A stretch of 40,719 nt of DNA from Elusimicrobiota bacterium. GTDB taxonomy: Bacteria > Elusimicrobiota > Elusimicrobia > UBA1565. The translations under genes were made by a program, and so were the position numbers. The notes under the pieces were generated by a model. That model saw nothing but the letters and a program-made list of their open reading frames with translations, was not told the DNA's origin and did no database searches. The stretch is from positions 1 through 40,719 of the forward strand of contig JACRDO010000040.1 of NCBI GenBank assembly GCA_016212885.1, in the 5' to 3' direction. Shown here in pieces: positions 30,466 to 38,613 of this stretch (positions are counted from its first letter, which is position 1; each line of letters begins with the position of its first letter).

Positions 30466-33162
30466 CGCAAGAAGGCGGATAACCTATTGATGCTTTCGGA
30501 CCAAGTCCTGCACCAATTGAACCAAACCCAAGACCCGAAACACACGATCCACGACATTCTGGATCTGATCCAGATGCGCTCAGGCTTTGAAGCCGTAGGA
30601 ATCCGCCTATGCAAGGGCGAGGATTTTCCGTACTACGAAACGAAAGGCTTCTCAGAGGATTTCGTGCTGGCCGAGCGCTTTTTGTGCGAGCGCGACGAGG
30701 CCGGCGGCATCGTGCGCGATGAAGCGGGAAACCCGATGTTGGAATGCATGTGCGGGAATATCCTTCGCGGCCGGTTCGATCCCAAGCTGCCGTTTTTCAC
30801 GGAGAAAGGAAGCTTCTGGACGAACAGCACCACGAGGCTGCTGGCGTCCACAACGGGAAAGGACCCTCAGGGGCGCATCCGCAGCCGCTGCAACAAGGCG
30901 GGCTACGAATCCGTGGCGCTCATCCCTCTGAGATCGGACGACGAGATCATCGGACTGCTCCAGCTCAACGACCGTCGGCCGGATCGCTGCTCGCCGGAGT
31001 TGATCCGATTCTTTGAGGGTCTAGGCTCGGGCATCGGCGTCGCGCTCTCCCGCATGCGGATGGTGGAATGCCTGCGGGCCTCGGAAGAGCGCCACCGCGC
31101 CATCGTGTCGTCTCTTCATGAGGGGATCATCCTCCAAGGAAGCAACGGACGCATCCTGACCTGGAACGCGGCAGCGGAGCGCATTCTCGGCATCAGCGCT
31201 GAGGCAGTGATAGGCCGGACTTCGAGCAGCCGTGATTGGGAAATCCTCCGGGAAGATGGATCCGAGTTCCCCGGCGCGGAGCACCCCTCTGTCCAAACGC
31301 TGCGGACCGGCCGCCCGCGCAAGAACGTCGTGATCGGCGTCAGGAACGCGGCGGGCCGGCTCTTATGGATCAACGTCAGCACGAGCCCGTTGTTCAAGGA
31401 AGGGGAGGCGGCGCCTTATGCGGTGGCCATCTCCGTTGCCGACATCACCGAGCGCAGGCGCAGCGAGCAGAAGATCGAGCACCTCAACCGCGTCCTGCGC
31501 GCCATCCGCAACGTCAACCAGCTGATCACCCGCGAAAAAAACCCCGAGAAGCTCGTGCTGGAGTCCTCCAAGCTCCTGGTGGAGCAATGGGGATACGGCT
31601 GCGCCATGATCATCCTCACCGACGCGGCCGGCAATCCCCGCCGGCATGCGCAGGCGGGCTGCGGGCAAGCCTTCGAGCCCATGGCCGAAAGCCTGCGCCA
31701 AGGGATGCTGCCGCCTTGCTGCGCCGAGGCGCGGTCGGGGAAAGAGATCTACCGAGTCAAAGACCGCGCCCGCGTCTGCGCCCCCTGCCCCATGGCGGCT
31801 CATTGCGCGCGGAGCTCCACCCTGTGCATCCCTTTACGGCACGAAGGCGCGCTTCACGGATACCTTGTCGTGGCCGTTGACCACGCCATTGAGATCGACG
31901 CCGAAGAACAATCCCTACTCACCGAGGTGGCCGGCGACTTGGCCTTCGCCCTGCACGGGATCGGGCAGGAGGCCGCCATCCAAAAGTCCGAGGAGATGCG
32001 CAGGGTGGTCGAGGGCCAGCTCCGGCACTCCCAGAAGATGGAGGTCGTGGGCCGCCTGGCCGGAGGCGTGGCCCACGATTTCAACAACATCCTGACCGCG
32101 ATCCTCGGCAACTGCGGCTTCCTCATGAACGGCATCTCCAAGAATGACCCCCTGCGCGCGGACGTCGAGGAGATACGCGGCGCCGGTGAGCGCGCCGCCA
32201 ACCTCACGAGACAGCTCCTGGCATTCAGCCGCAAGCAGGTCATGCAGCTTCTAGTGATCGATCTCAATGGCGTATTGACGGACACGGAGAAGCTGCTGCG
32301 CCGGCTCATCGGCGAGGACATCGTCCTGGCCGTTTCCCGCGCCGAGAAGCCGGCCCTGGTCAAGTCTGATTCGGGGCAGATGGAGCAGGTCGTCATGAAC
32401 CTGGCGGTCAACGCGCGCGATGCCATGCCCAAGGGCGGGCGCCTCAGCATCGAGACGCGCGGCGTCGATGTCCCGGCCAGCCACCCTCTCGGGCACGATG
32501 ACGCGATGCCGCCGGGGCGTTACGTCCTCCTGAGCGTGAGCGACACCGGCACCGGCATGGACGCGACAGCCCTGGAACACATCTTCGAGCCTTTCTTCAC
32601 TACCAACGAACTCGGCAAAGGCACGGGGCTGGGCTTGGCCACCGTTTACGGGATCGTGAAGCAGAGCAACGGGTTCATCGACGTCCAGAGCGAGCCGGGA
32701 CGCGGCACGACGTTTAAGATATTTTTGCCGGCAAGCCAAGAAGTGCGCCGAGAAGGAGAAGTGGAAGGAGAAGGAGAAAAAATACAACGGCGAGTGAGAA
32801 AACGCCTCTACACAATCCTATTGATCGAAGACGACCAGACCGTGCGGCGGATGGCCTGCAGGATACTCAAGAGCGCGGGTTACGCGGTCTTGGAGACCGG
32901 GTCCGCGCGGGAAGCCCTGGCGCATGCGGATAAGGATTTCGACTTAGTGCTGACGGACATCGTCCTGCCGGATCTCTCCGGAGCGGAATTGGAGGCCAAA
33001 CTGAACAAGGGCAGGCCGCGGATCGAAGCTATCTTCATGTCCGGCTATGCAGACAATCTGGATATCCGCGATATCCTCTCCCACCCCGAGAAGCACTTCC
33101 TACAGAAGCCGTTCACGGCCATGGCTTTGCTCAACAAGATTCAGGACGTATTGGGGGGCTGA
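30037..33162 (+). CDS. Hybrid histidine kinase PAS-GAF-PAS-GAF-HisKA-HATPase-REC
   Basis: 1041 residues, no membrane segment. PAS1 about 20-145 (very like the kinase at 15544), GAF1 about 155-345 with a cysteine-rich insertion (ECMCGN), PAS2 about 350-485, GAF2 about 500-650 with PPCCAEA and VCAPCPMAAHC cysteines that might bind a metal or cluster, HisKA with H680 in AHDFNNILT, HATPase (NARDAMPKGG, DTGTGMD, GTGLGLA) and a receiver (about 925-1040, LIEDD, LTDIVLPD, KPF). The only start is a GTG at 30037 in TAGTG. The protein begins in the middle of the helix that in the 15544 kinase is preceded by about 35 residues, so the N-terminus has been cut at the gvp junction. PAS1 itself is complete. 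Confidence 0.9.
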   Translation: MFHDLKAHQIELETQNEELRRAQFELEAARKRYSDLYDLEPVGYFTLSDKGLILEADLTAAKLLGAERSSLIKQPLTRFILPEDQDIFCRHHKRFVETGAPQTCEMRMLRPNAAPFWAQMQAAAGQAADGSPLCRAVVSDITERKKADNLLMLSDQVLHQLNQTQDPKHTIHDILDLIQMRSGFEAVGIRLCKGEDFPYYETKGFSEDFVLAERFLCERDEAGGIVRDEAGNPMLECMCGNILRGRFDPKLPFFTEKGSFWTNSTTRLLASTTGKDPQGRIRSRCNKAGYESVALIPLRSDDEIIGLLQLNDRRPDRCSPELIRFFEGLGSGIGVALSRMRMVECLRASEERHRAIVSSLHEGIILQGSNGRILTWNAAAERILGISAEAVIGRTSSSRDWEILREDGSEFPGAEHPSVQTLRTGRPRKNVVIGVRNAAGRLLWINVSTSPLFKEGEAAPYAVAISVADITERRRSEQKIEHLNRVLRAIRNVNQLITREKNPEKLVLESSKLLVEQWGYGCAMIILTDAAGNPRRHAQAGCGQAFEPMAESLRQGMLPPCCAEARSGKEIYRVKDRARVCAPCPMAAHCARSSTLCIPLRHEGALHGYLVVAVDHAIEIDAEEQSLLTEVAGDLAFALHGIGQEAAIQKSEEMRRVVEGQLRHSQKMEVVGRLAGGVAHDFNNILTAILGNCGFLMNGISKNDPLRADVEEIRGAGERAANLTRQLLAFSRKQVMQLLVIDLNGVLTDTEKLLRRLIGEDIVLAVSRAEKPALVKSDSGQMEQVVMNLAVNARDAMPKGGRLSIETRGVDVPASHPLGHDDAMPPGRYVLLSVSDTGTGMDATALEHIFEPFFTTNELGKGTGLGLATVYGIVKQSNGFIDVQSEPGRGTTFKIFLPASQEVRREGEVEGEGEKIQRRVRKRLYTILLIEDDQTVRRMACRILKSAGYAVLETGSAREALAHADKDFDLVLTDIVLPDLSGAELEAKLNKGRPRIEAIFMSGYADNLDIRDILSHPEKHFLQKPFTAMALLNKIQDVLGG

Positions 33163-33183
33163 GCGCCGCGCATCGGCCGCATC

Positions 33184-33444
33184 CGTCCATGGCCAGCCTC
33201 ACAGCCCGCACCTGCGGTGCAGGGTGTACGCCTTCTCGTCCAGCTCCACGAAGCGCTCCACCGCCTGGAGCTTTCCCTGCTTGACGATCTGGGTGATGAG
33301 CTTCTTGGAGATGTTCCAGCCTTCGCAGGCGCTGCTGCCGTCGGCGGCCGCGAAGGGGAAGACCGCCACGCGCCCGACGCCCCGGCCCTCCGTGGCCCGG
33401 GCCAGGGCCTTCGCGAGAGCCTTGAAGCCGTTGGCCGCATGATA
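33184..33444 (-). pseudogene. Deleted copy of the FlgO-like gene
   Basis: Read on the minus strand it matches the FlgO-like gene at 35034-35948 but lacks its middle. Bases 33184-33262 are identical to 35019-35097 (3' end of the gene plus 15 bp beyond the stop). Bases 33263-33444 match 35695-35874 (5' part after the signal peptide) with scattered differences. The join falls exactly at GCGCTCCACC, which occurs in the intact gene at 35088-35097 and 35685-35694, so about 600 bp were lost between 10-bp direct repeats. The deletion keeps the frame, but signal peptide and start are missing. This fills most of the 349-bp stretch between 33163 and 33511. Confidence 0.88.
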
Positions 33445-33448
33445 GGCC

Positions 33449-33477
33449 TTGCAAAATAAACGTTATCGCACTATACT
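33449..33477 (+). promoter_or_regulatory. Promoter of the XRE/nucleotidyltransferase pair
   Basis: TTGCAA (33449-33454), 17 bp, TATACT (33472-33477). The whole stretch to the ATG at 33512 is very AT-rich with alternating TATATAT, unlike the surrounding DNA. An autorepressing HTH could bind here, but I see no perfect operator. Confidence 0.65.
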
Positions 33478-33511
33478 ATCTATATATGGATATTGTTATT
33501 TATAAATTGAT

Positions 33512-34297
33512 ATGATCGAACAAATCAAAACTCTACGCTCGGAGATAGGCGCGCGCGTCCGCAAATTGCGGCAGGAACGCCGCTGGTCGCAGACGCGGCT
33601 GGCCGCGTTGCTCGGAATCTCCCAAAACTACCTTTCACTGCTTGAACGCGGACGAGGGTCATTCACGGCTGAGCAGCTGCTGACGATTCTCAAGCATTTC
33701 AATGTACCTATAGACTACTTTTCCCCAATAAAGAACTCGACTGAAGTCGGAGGCCAAATTCAGAACGCGCTTGCCAGGGAAGGCGCCGGCCACCTTATCG
33801 AGAGGACAGATATCATCCCCTCGGAGCAATTGAAGGATGCGGCCGACGCCATCCGCGAGACGCTCCTCTCTGCGGATTCGGCCCGGCAGATCACGGCCCT
33901 CGCGCCGGTGCTCGCGGCGCATGCCCGCAACCTCAACCTGCCCAAACTCAAGGCCCAACTGGCCGAAGCCGGCGTGGACCGCCGCCTGCCTTGGGCAGCA
34001 GAGAACACCAAGGAAGCGCTCGATCGAGAACTGAGACGAGGAGAACTTCCGCGCCAGCTGGCCGTCGCCTACGAGCGAGCGCGGCTCGTCCTTCAGGATG
34101 CGTTCCTGCCTTGGGCCCTGGCCAACATGGGGAAGGCAAACGATTTCCCCGACGATATCCTGGATCCCGACATCGCCAGCGAGAAAAGCAAGGAAGAGGT
34201 TCGAAGGGAATCTTCTGAGATATCGAGGCGATGGCGTATCCTTAGCCGAATCCAGGTGGAAGATTTTGTCCAAGCATTGAGGGCAGCCAACGACTGA
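33512..34297 (+). CDS. XRE-family HTH protein, probable antitoxin/repressor
   Basis: 261 residues. Residues about 10-65 are a Cro/C1-type HTH (VRKLRQERRWSQTRLAALLGIS, then LSLLERGRGSFTAEQLL). The remaining about 190 residues are helical and unfamiliar to me, with a repeated acidic/basic pattern and a W-rich stretch RRWRILSRI near the end. No enzyme motif is seen. It is followed directly by a nucleotidyltransferase-like gene in the layout of a type IV or VII toxin-antitoxin or abortive-infection pair (HTH antitoxin first). It has its own AT-rich promoter and follows a pseudogene, which suits a recently arrived mobile cassette. Confidence 0.8.
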   Translation: MIEQIKTLRSEIGARVRKLRQERRWSQTRLAALLGISQNYLSLLERGRGSFTAEQLLTILKHFNVPIDYFSPIKNSTEVGGQIQNALAREGAGHLIERTDIIPSEQLKDAADAIRETLLSADSARQITALAPVLAAHARNLNLPKLKAQLAEAGVDRRLPWAAENTKEALDRELRRGELPRQLAVAYERARLVLQDAFLPWALANMGKANDFPDDILDPDIASEKSKEEVRRESSEISRRWRILSRIQVEDFVQALRAAND

Positions 34298-34889
34298 GAT
34301 CGAGGCCTTCTTCCGCGAGATCGACCGGCTTTGGGATTTCGCCCGGCCGGAAAGGATCCCTTTGCGCGTCATCGGCAGCGGCGCTCTCTTCCTCCAGACC
34401 GATTATGACCGCGCGACAAAGGATGGCGACGTATTGGAGACGCTGCAGTTGACCGCCGAGATCAAGGAGAAGCTCACCGCGTTGGCAGGCAAGCGCACGC
34501 CTCTCCACAAGCGGACCGGACTATATTTGGACATCGTGCTCCCGGGCCTTCCATTCCTGCCCCATGGCCCACGCTTTCACTTGCTGAAGACATTGAACGA
34601 CGACCTTCGCCACTTTTCTATCGAAGCGTTGGACGTGACCGACGTTGCGGTCAGCAAACTCAAGCGCTTCAATCAGAGCGATGCAGATGACGTCCGAGCG
34701 ATGATCGACAAGGACTTCGTCAAGCATGGGATACTCATCGAACGTTTCAAGGCTGCCGTCGATGGATTTTCCATGGACAGCCGAGCAGGGGACTTCCCGC
34801 ATTTCATTGAGAATCTGCATCGCGTCGAGCGGGATATGCTCAGGGTCCCGGAGTCCGATATCGATCTGCCGGATTGGATGGATCGATAG
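34290..34889 (+). CDS. Nucleotidyltransferase-like protein (DUF6036/AbiEii type), no normal start
   Basis: About 199 residues if read from the ACG at 34290. The core VIGSGALFLQTDYDRATKDGD has the GS...T.D.D pattern of nucleotidyltransferases of the AbiEii/DUF6036 type, and the C-terminal half (DDLRHFSIEALDVTDVAVSKLKR, ADDVRAMID) also fits. Coding similarity extends upstream of the core (IEAFFREIDRLWDFARP), yet between the in-frame stop at 34278 and a TTG at 34362 there is no ATG, GTG or TTG. The ACG at 34290 sits where an ATG overlapping the antitoxin stop would be expected, so it may be a mutated start. The TTG at 34362 would give 175 residues but lose the first helix. It may be weakly expressed or dead. 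Confidence 0.62.
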   Translation, partial: TTEIEAFFREIDRLWDFARPERIPLRVIGSGALFLQTDYDRATKDGDVLETLQLTAEIKEKLTALAGKRTPLHKRTGLYLDIVLPGLPFLPHGPRFHLLKTLNDDLRHFSIEALDVTDVAVSKLKRFNQSDADDVRAMIDKDFVKHGILIERFKAAVDGFSMDSRAGDFPHFIENLHRVERDMLRVPESDIDLPDWMDR

Positions 34890-34918
34890 CTTTCGACTGG
34901 CAGAGAACATCAATGGCG

Positions 34919-35020
34919 CTACGGCTGAGTCCGGCGCACCAGCCGGCCCACGCGGGCCCTCAATTCGTCGACATCGAAAGGCTTTGAGATGTAGTCGTCG
35001 GCGCCCATCTCGAGGTTTCG
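34919..35020 (-). pseudogene. C-terminal remnant of a response-regulator receiver
   Basis: Read on the minus strand: [19 protein letters not shown], then [14 protein letters not shown] and a stop at 34919-34921. This is the last third of an OmpR-type receiver domain, including the conserved Lys in SKPFD. Upstream it runs straight into the sequence that follows the FlgO-like gene's stop, so its first two thirds are gone. No DNA-binding domain follows. It is a fossil of a deletion between a regulator and the FlgO-like gene. Confidence 0.8.
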
Positions 35021-35097
35021 TCCATGGCCAGCCTCACAGCCCGCACCTGCGGTGCAGGGTGTACGCCTTCTCGTCCAGCTCCACGAAGCGCTCCACC
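35019..35097 (-). repeat. 79-bp exact repeat of 33184-33262
   Basis: Identical to 33184-33262 in the same orientation. It covers the last 21 codons of the FlgO-like gene and 15 bp beyond. Perfect identity here against scattered changes in the rest of the copy suggests recent gene conversion or strong local conservation. Confidence 0.9.
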
Positions 35098-35948
35098 TCG
35101 AGCCGGGTCAGCTTCGGGATGCGGTCCCGCTCATACCAGGCCTTCATCCGGTCGTAGAAGGCCTTCTTGAGCAGAGGGTCGGTGATGGTCGAGCCGGGGT
35201 TCTGCTTTACGGCGGTCCTATCGAACCCCGCGCGAAGCTTGAGCGCCCAGTAGCGCGCCTTGAGGTCCAGGATCTGCCGCTCCAGGCGGTCGACCCGCTC
35301 GGCCGCGTCCACACAGACGCTCTCCGCAGGGGAATCGCGCAGCTCCGCGAGCTCCCGGTCCATGACTGGGAACGGAGGCGGAGATACCGTGAGCGTTGGG
35401 ACCGGGGCCAGGAACGCGTCCTCGCTGGCCCCCCCGCTCCCCATCGCGGCCCCCAAGGGGGCGAGCCACTCGCGCTCGACCTTTTGCTCCTCGGCGGCCA
35501 TGATGACTCCGGTCTCCACGCTGATGAAGCGGGCCTGCACGACCGCCTCGCTTCCGAGGGTGATGAAGGTGCCGGTTACGACCGCGTCCACGCCGAAGAC
35601 CCGCCCGACCATGCGCAGGGTCGAGGGATCGAGGACGCCCGTACGCCCCAGGAGGTGCTCCCCCATGAGCTTCTTAAGGAGGGAGCGCTCCACCGCCTGG
35701 AGCTTGCCTTGCTTGACGATCTGGGTGATGAGCTTCTCGGAGATGTTCCAGCCTTCGGAGGCGCTGCTCCCGTCGGCGGGCTCGAAGGGGAGGACGGCCA
35801 CGCGTTCGACGCCTAGGCCCTCCGTCGCCTGGGCCAGGGCCTTCGCGAGAGCCTTGAAGCCGTTGGCCGCATGGGCGGACGCCGGGAGGACGGCCAGCAG
35901 GGCCGCCGCGATCAGCTTGACACACCCTCGCATCATCACGCCCGGCAT
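35034..35948 (-). CDS. Exported FlgO/CsgG-like protein
   Basis: 304 residues from the ATG at 35948. A signal peptide (basic start, [16 protein letters not shown]) has no lipobox. Residues about 35-150 match the FlgO/CsgG-type nucleotide-free Rossmann-like domain: [60 protein letters not shown]. The rest is a Pro-rich linker and a helical C-terminus. FlgO-family proteins sit in the periplasm or outer membrane and affect flagellum or secretion function; no flagellar genes are nearby. Starts at 35966 (TTG) or 35957 are alternatives. The array of TTARGC sites at 35981-36008 on the same strand lies just upstream and may control it. A decayed copy lies at 33184. Confidence 0.78.
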   Translation of the reverse strand: MPGVMMRGCVKLIAAALLAVLPASAHAANGFKALAKALAQATEGLGVERVAVLPFEPADGSSASEGWNISEKLITQIVKQGKLQAVERSLLKKLMGEHLLGRTGVLDPSTLRMVGRVFGVDAVVTGTFITLGSEAVVQARFISVETGVIMAAEEQKVEREWLAPLGAAMGSGGASEDAFLAPVPTLTVSPPPFPVMDRELAELRDSPAESVCVDAAERVDRLERQILDLKARYWALKLRAGFDRTAVKQNPGSTITDPLLKKAFYDRMKAWYERDRIPKLTRLEVERFVELDEKAYTLHRRCGL

Positions 35949-35980
35949 CCGCTCCATACACCCCAAGTATGGCGCATGGC

Positions 35981-36008
35981 GCTTAAACGCCGCTTAGGGG
36001 CGGCCTAA
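35981..36008 (-). promoter_or_regulatory. Site B-minus: triple 11-bp-period array for the FlgO-like gene
   Basis: On the minus strand TTAGGC-N5-CTAAGC-N5-TTAAGC (36008 down to 35981). Twenty bases after the last half-site is TGTATG (35960-35955), a weak -10 match. Part of the array also forms the palindrome CTTAGG-N5-CCTAAG (35993-36009). Confidence 0.6.
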
Positions 36009-36047
36009 GTTTTCCTGAAAACCGCCGCATTCGCCGGACCCGCCGAA

Positions 36048-36101
36048 TTAAGATTCCTGTAAGCGGCCCTTAGGCGCGGCCCAGGCCCGCGGGGCTATCC
36101 T
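36048..36101 (+). promoter_or_regulatory. Site B-plus: triple 11-bp-period array plus TATCCT
   Basis: TTAAGA-N5-GTAAGC-N5-TTAGGC at 36048, 36059 and 36070, then exactly 20 bp to TATCCT (36096-36101). A start near 36108 leaves a short leader with AAGGA (36111-36115) before the kinase start. Confidence 0.7.
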
Positions 36102-36118
36102 GGACATAGCAAGGATCA

Positions 36119-38110
36119 ATGGATATGAGCGAAGACAATCCGTTCAAGCTTCTCTTCGACGCCGCTCCTCTCGGAATCGGGATCCTCCGCGAGGAAAAAC
36201 TGCTCTGCGCGAACAAGACGTACGCCGGGATTTGCGGCTTCCCCGACGCCGAAAGCCTCTGCGAAAAGCCCTGGGTCGAACAGGTCGCTCCGCAGCGCCG
36301 CGAGGATGCCCTCGAGAGGATCCGGAAGCTGGAGCGGCTCCCTCCCTGCGTCGAGGAATATGAGACCCTTCTCGTGCGCGCGGACGGCGCGCAGTTTCCG
36401 GCCAAGATCCGGGTCCGCGCCTTGGATCTCCCGGATGGACGCGCATGGGCTATATTCGTCACGGACGTCACCGAGCGGCTGCGCAGCGAGCGCCGGCTGG
36501 CCCGGATCAACGAGCACTTCCTGTCCCTCTCGCCTTACGCCGACGAGAACATCGGCCGGCTGATCCGGCTCTGCGCGGAGTTCCTCCCGGAAACCTCGGT
36601 CATCTACAGCCGCATGGACGGCCCGATCCAAAGGATCGTATCCGGATTCAATCTGCCCGAGGGCCTGCCGTCTTCCTTCGACGCGGAAGGGCACATCTGC
36701 CAAGCCGTCGTGCGCGGCGACTCGGATGAGCCGCTGGTCATGCGGGATCTGCCCTCCTCGCCCTATGCCAAGAGCGACCCTTTTGTCGAACGCTACGGGC
36801 TGAAAACCTATATCGGCCAGACGCTGAGGGCGGGGGGCGCTCCGATCGGGGTGCTCTGCGCGGTCTCTTCGAAGGACCTGGATTTCGATACGGAGGACAT
36901 CAAGCTGGTCGGCATCCTCGCATCGGCCATCGGCCTGGAAGAGCGGCGCAAGCTCCTCGAGGAGCAGCTGCTCCACTCCCGGAAGATGGACGCGATCGGA
37001 CGCCTGGCCGGCGGCGTGGCCCACGACTTCAACAACGTGCTGACGGCCGTCAAGGGCTCTGCGGGGTTCCTGCAATCGAGCTTCGCGGAAGGCGACGAGC
37101 GCCTGGGCGACGTCCGCGAGATCATCGCCGCAGCGGACCACGCCGCCGCCCTCACGCGCCAACTGCTGGCTTTCAGCCGGCGCCAGGCGCTCGCGCCCGT
37201 GATCGTAAGCATCAGCGACGTCGTCAAAGGAATGGCCGATACGCTCAGGCGCATCCTTGGCGAGAACGTGCGGCTCGTCCTCAAGACCGATCCCTTGATT
37301 CCGAAGTCCCGGGTGGACCCTGGGCAGCTCGAACATGTCATGCTCAACCTGTCCATGAACGCGCTCGACGCCATGCCCCAGGGGGGCGAGCTCCTGCTCA
37401 AGACCGAGGCCGTGGAGCTCGGGCCTGCGGCGGTCGGCGGCCCCCGGCTCAAGCCGGGGAAATACGTCCTGCTTACGGTATCGGACACCGGAGTCGGGAT
37501 GAGTCCTGAGGTCCTCGATCATATCTTCGAACCCTTCTTCACGACCAAGGAGCGGGGCAAGGGCATCGGGTTGGGGCTCTCCACGGTCTACGGCATCGCA
37601 GCGCAGTCCGGAGGGGAGATCATGGCCCGCAGCAAACCCGGAGAAGGCTCCAGCTTCTTCGTCTACCTGCCCGCCTGCGGGGAGGAGGACTGCGCGCAGG
37701 CGCAAGGCAACGGGCGCCAAAGCGCTCCCCTCGCCCATTGTAGCGAGACCATCCTGCTGGTGGAAGACGAGGGCTCCGTGCGGGCCCTGGCCCGGCGCAT
37801 CCTGAGCGCCAAGGGCTACCGCATCCTTGAGGCGGAGTCCGGGGATGCGGCGCTCAAGCTCCTGCGGCTTTATGTGGGAGACGTCCGCCTTCTTCTCACG
37901 GATGTGGTCATGCCCGGCATGAACGGCAAGGAGCTGGCCGAGAAGGTCCGGGAGCTCAGGCCCATGACCCCGGTGCTCTATATCTCCGGCTATTCGGACG
38001 ACGCGCTGGGAAAGCGCGGGATTCTGGATTCGGGCGTAAGGCTCCTGCAGAAGCCCTTTACGGGTGAAGACCTCGTCCGCAAGATCCGGGACATCCTCGA
38101 CGCCGGATAG
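36119..38110 (+). CDS. Hybrid histidine kinase PAS-GAF-HisKA-HATPase-REC
   Basis: 663 residues from 36119; the in-frame ATG at 36125 has better spacing (9 bases) from AAGGA and may be the true start. No membrane segment. PAS about 8-122, GAF about 135-280, HisKA with H302 in AHDFNNVLTA, HATPase (NALDAMPQGG, DTGVGMSP, GIGLGLS) and a receiver (about 540-660: LVEDEGS, LTDVVMPG, KPF). Phosphate probably passes from H302 to the fused receiver and on to a separate partner, plausibly the stand-alone REC protein 89 bp downstream, which has the same kind of promoter. The array at 36048-36101 points to control by an OmpR-type regulator. Confidence 0.93.
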   Translation: MDMSEDNPFKLLFDAAPLGIGILREEKLLCANKTYAGICGFPDAESLCEKPWVEQVAPQRREDALERIRKLERLPPCVEEYETLLVRADGAQFPAKIRVRALDLPDGRAWAIFVTDVTERLRSERRLARINEHFLSLSPYADENIGRLIRLCAEFLPETSVIYSRMDGPIQRIVSGFNLPEGLPSSFDAEGHICQAVVRGDSDEPLVMRDLPSSPYAKSDPFVERYGLKTYIGQTLRAGGAPIGVLCAVSSKDLDFDTEDIKLVGILASAIGLEERRKLLEEQLLHSRKMDAIGRLAGGVAHDFNNVLTAVKGSAGFLQSSFAEGDERLGDVREIIAAADHAAALTRQLLAFSRRQALAPVIVSISDVVKGMADTLRRILGENVRLVLKTDPLIPKSRVDPGQLEHVMLNLSMNALDAMPQGGELLLKTEAVELGPAAVGGPRLKPGKYVLLTVSDTGVGMSPEVLDHIFEPFFTTKERGKGIGLGLSTVYGIAAQSGGEIMARSKPGEGSSFFVYLPACGEEDCAQAQGNGRQSAPLAHCSETILLVEDEGSVRALARRILSAKGYRILEAESGDAALKLLRLYVGDVRLLLTDVVMPGMNGKELAEKVRELRPMTPVLYISGYSDDALGKRGILDSGVRLLQKPFTGEDLVRKIRDILDAG

Positions 38111-38119
38111 CCGGGAGGA

Positions 38120-38173
38120 TTCAGCGGGATTTAGGCGGGGATTAAGCATAAGGACGACTCCGCGGGCTATCCT
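38120..38173 (+). promoter_or_regulatory. Site C: triple 11-bp-period array plus TATCCT
   Basis: TTCAGC-N5-TTAGGC-N5-TTAAGC at 38120, 38131 and 38142, then exactly 20 bp to TATCCT (38168-38173). This has the same spacing and the same -10-like hexamer as the site at 36048, although the flanking bases differ. Confidence 0.72.
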
Positions 38174-38199
38174 ATCCGCAGAGAGACATTGGAGGGGCG

Positions 38200-38565
38200 A
38201 TGAAGCGCAAGATCCTGATCACGGACGACGAGCCGAGCGTGCAGCGCGTGCTGGCGCGCCTGGTCAAAATGTTGGACTGCGAGGCGGCGTTGGCCTCGGA
38301 CGGGGCCGAGGCGGTGGCCTTGGCCGCGGAACTGAAGCCGGACATCGTCATCATGGACCTCCACATGCCCGGGCTCGACGGCCTGGAAGCCCTCCGGGAG
38401 ATCCTGGAGCGCTCGCCGAAGGCCCGGATCCTCGTTGTGACCGGCGATGCCCTCGAGATGCGGGCCCAGGCCGCGATCGAAAGCGGGGCGGTCGATTTCA
38501 TCGCGAAGCCTTTCGACTTCGAGGACATGCGGCGGACCCTGGAACTGCACCTGCTCGCGCATTGA
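38200..38565 (+). CDS. Stand-alone receiver (CheY-like) response regulator
   Basis: 121 residues, a receiver domain only: LITDDEPS acidic pocket, phosphoacceptor D53 in IVIMDLHMPG, the Thr in VVTGD and K in AKPFD. There is no output domain, so it acts by protein contact or as a phosphate shuttle for the hybrid kinases nearby. GGAGGGG precedes the ATG closely. Its upstream region carries Site C. It is the last member of the signalling block before the small-gene region. Confidence 0.93.
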   Translation: MKRKILITDDEPSVQRVLARLVKMLDCEAALASDGAEAVALAAELKPDIVIMDLHMPGLDGLEALREILERSPKARILVVTGDALEMRAQAAIESGAVDFIAKPFDFEDMRRTLELHLLAH

Positions 38566-38583
38566 TTCTCACGCCGGATCGGC

Positions 38584-38613
38584 CATAATATCGCCCGCTG
38601 GAAGGGTGCGTGA
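38584..38613 (+). other. tRNA-Ser promoter plus first 14 nt, orphan fragment
   Basis: CATAAT (38584-38589), 8 bases, then CTGGAAGGGTGCGTGA (38598-38613). The same arrangement (ATAAT, 8 bases, the identical 16-mer) recurs at 39480-39509, where it continues into a recognisable tRNA-Ser 5' half. Here similarity ends after 16 bases. TTGATT at 38562, 16 bp upstream of the -10, could be its -35. Confidence 0.55.

Noticed and set aside
35993-36013. CTTAGG-N5-CCTAAG followed by TTTT as a plus-strand terminator
   Set aside because: No plus-strand gene ends upstream; the sequence is part of the regulated divergent promoter region and its arms belong to the half-site array.
36116-38149. A 677-codon open frame on the minus strand
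   Set aside because: It is antisense to the hybrid kinase at 36119, whose domains and motifs are unmistakable. Long antisense frames are expected at this GC content.
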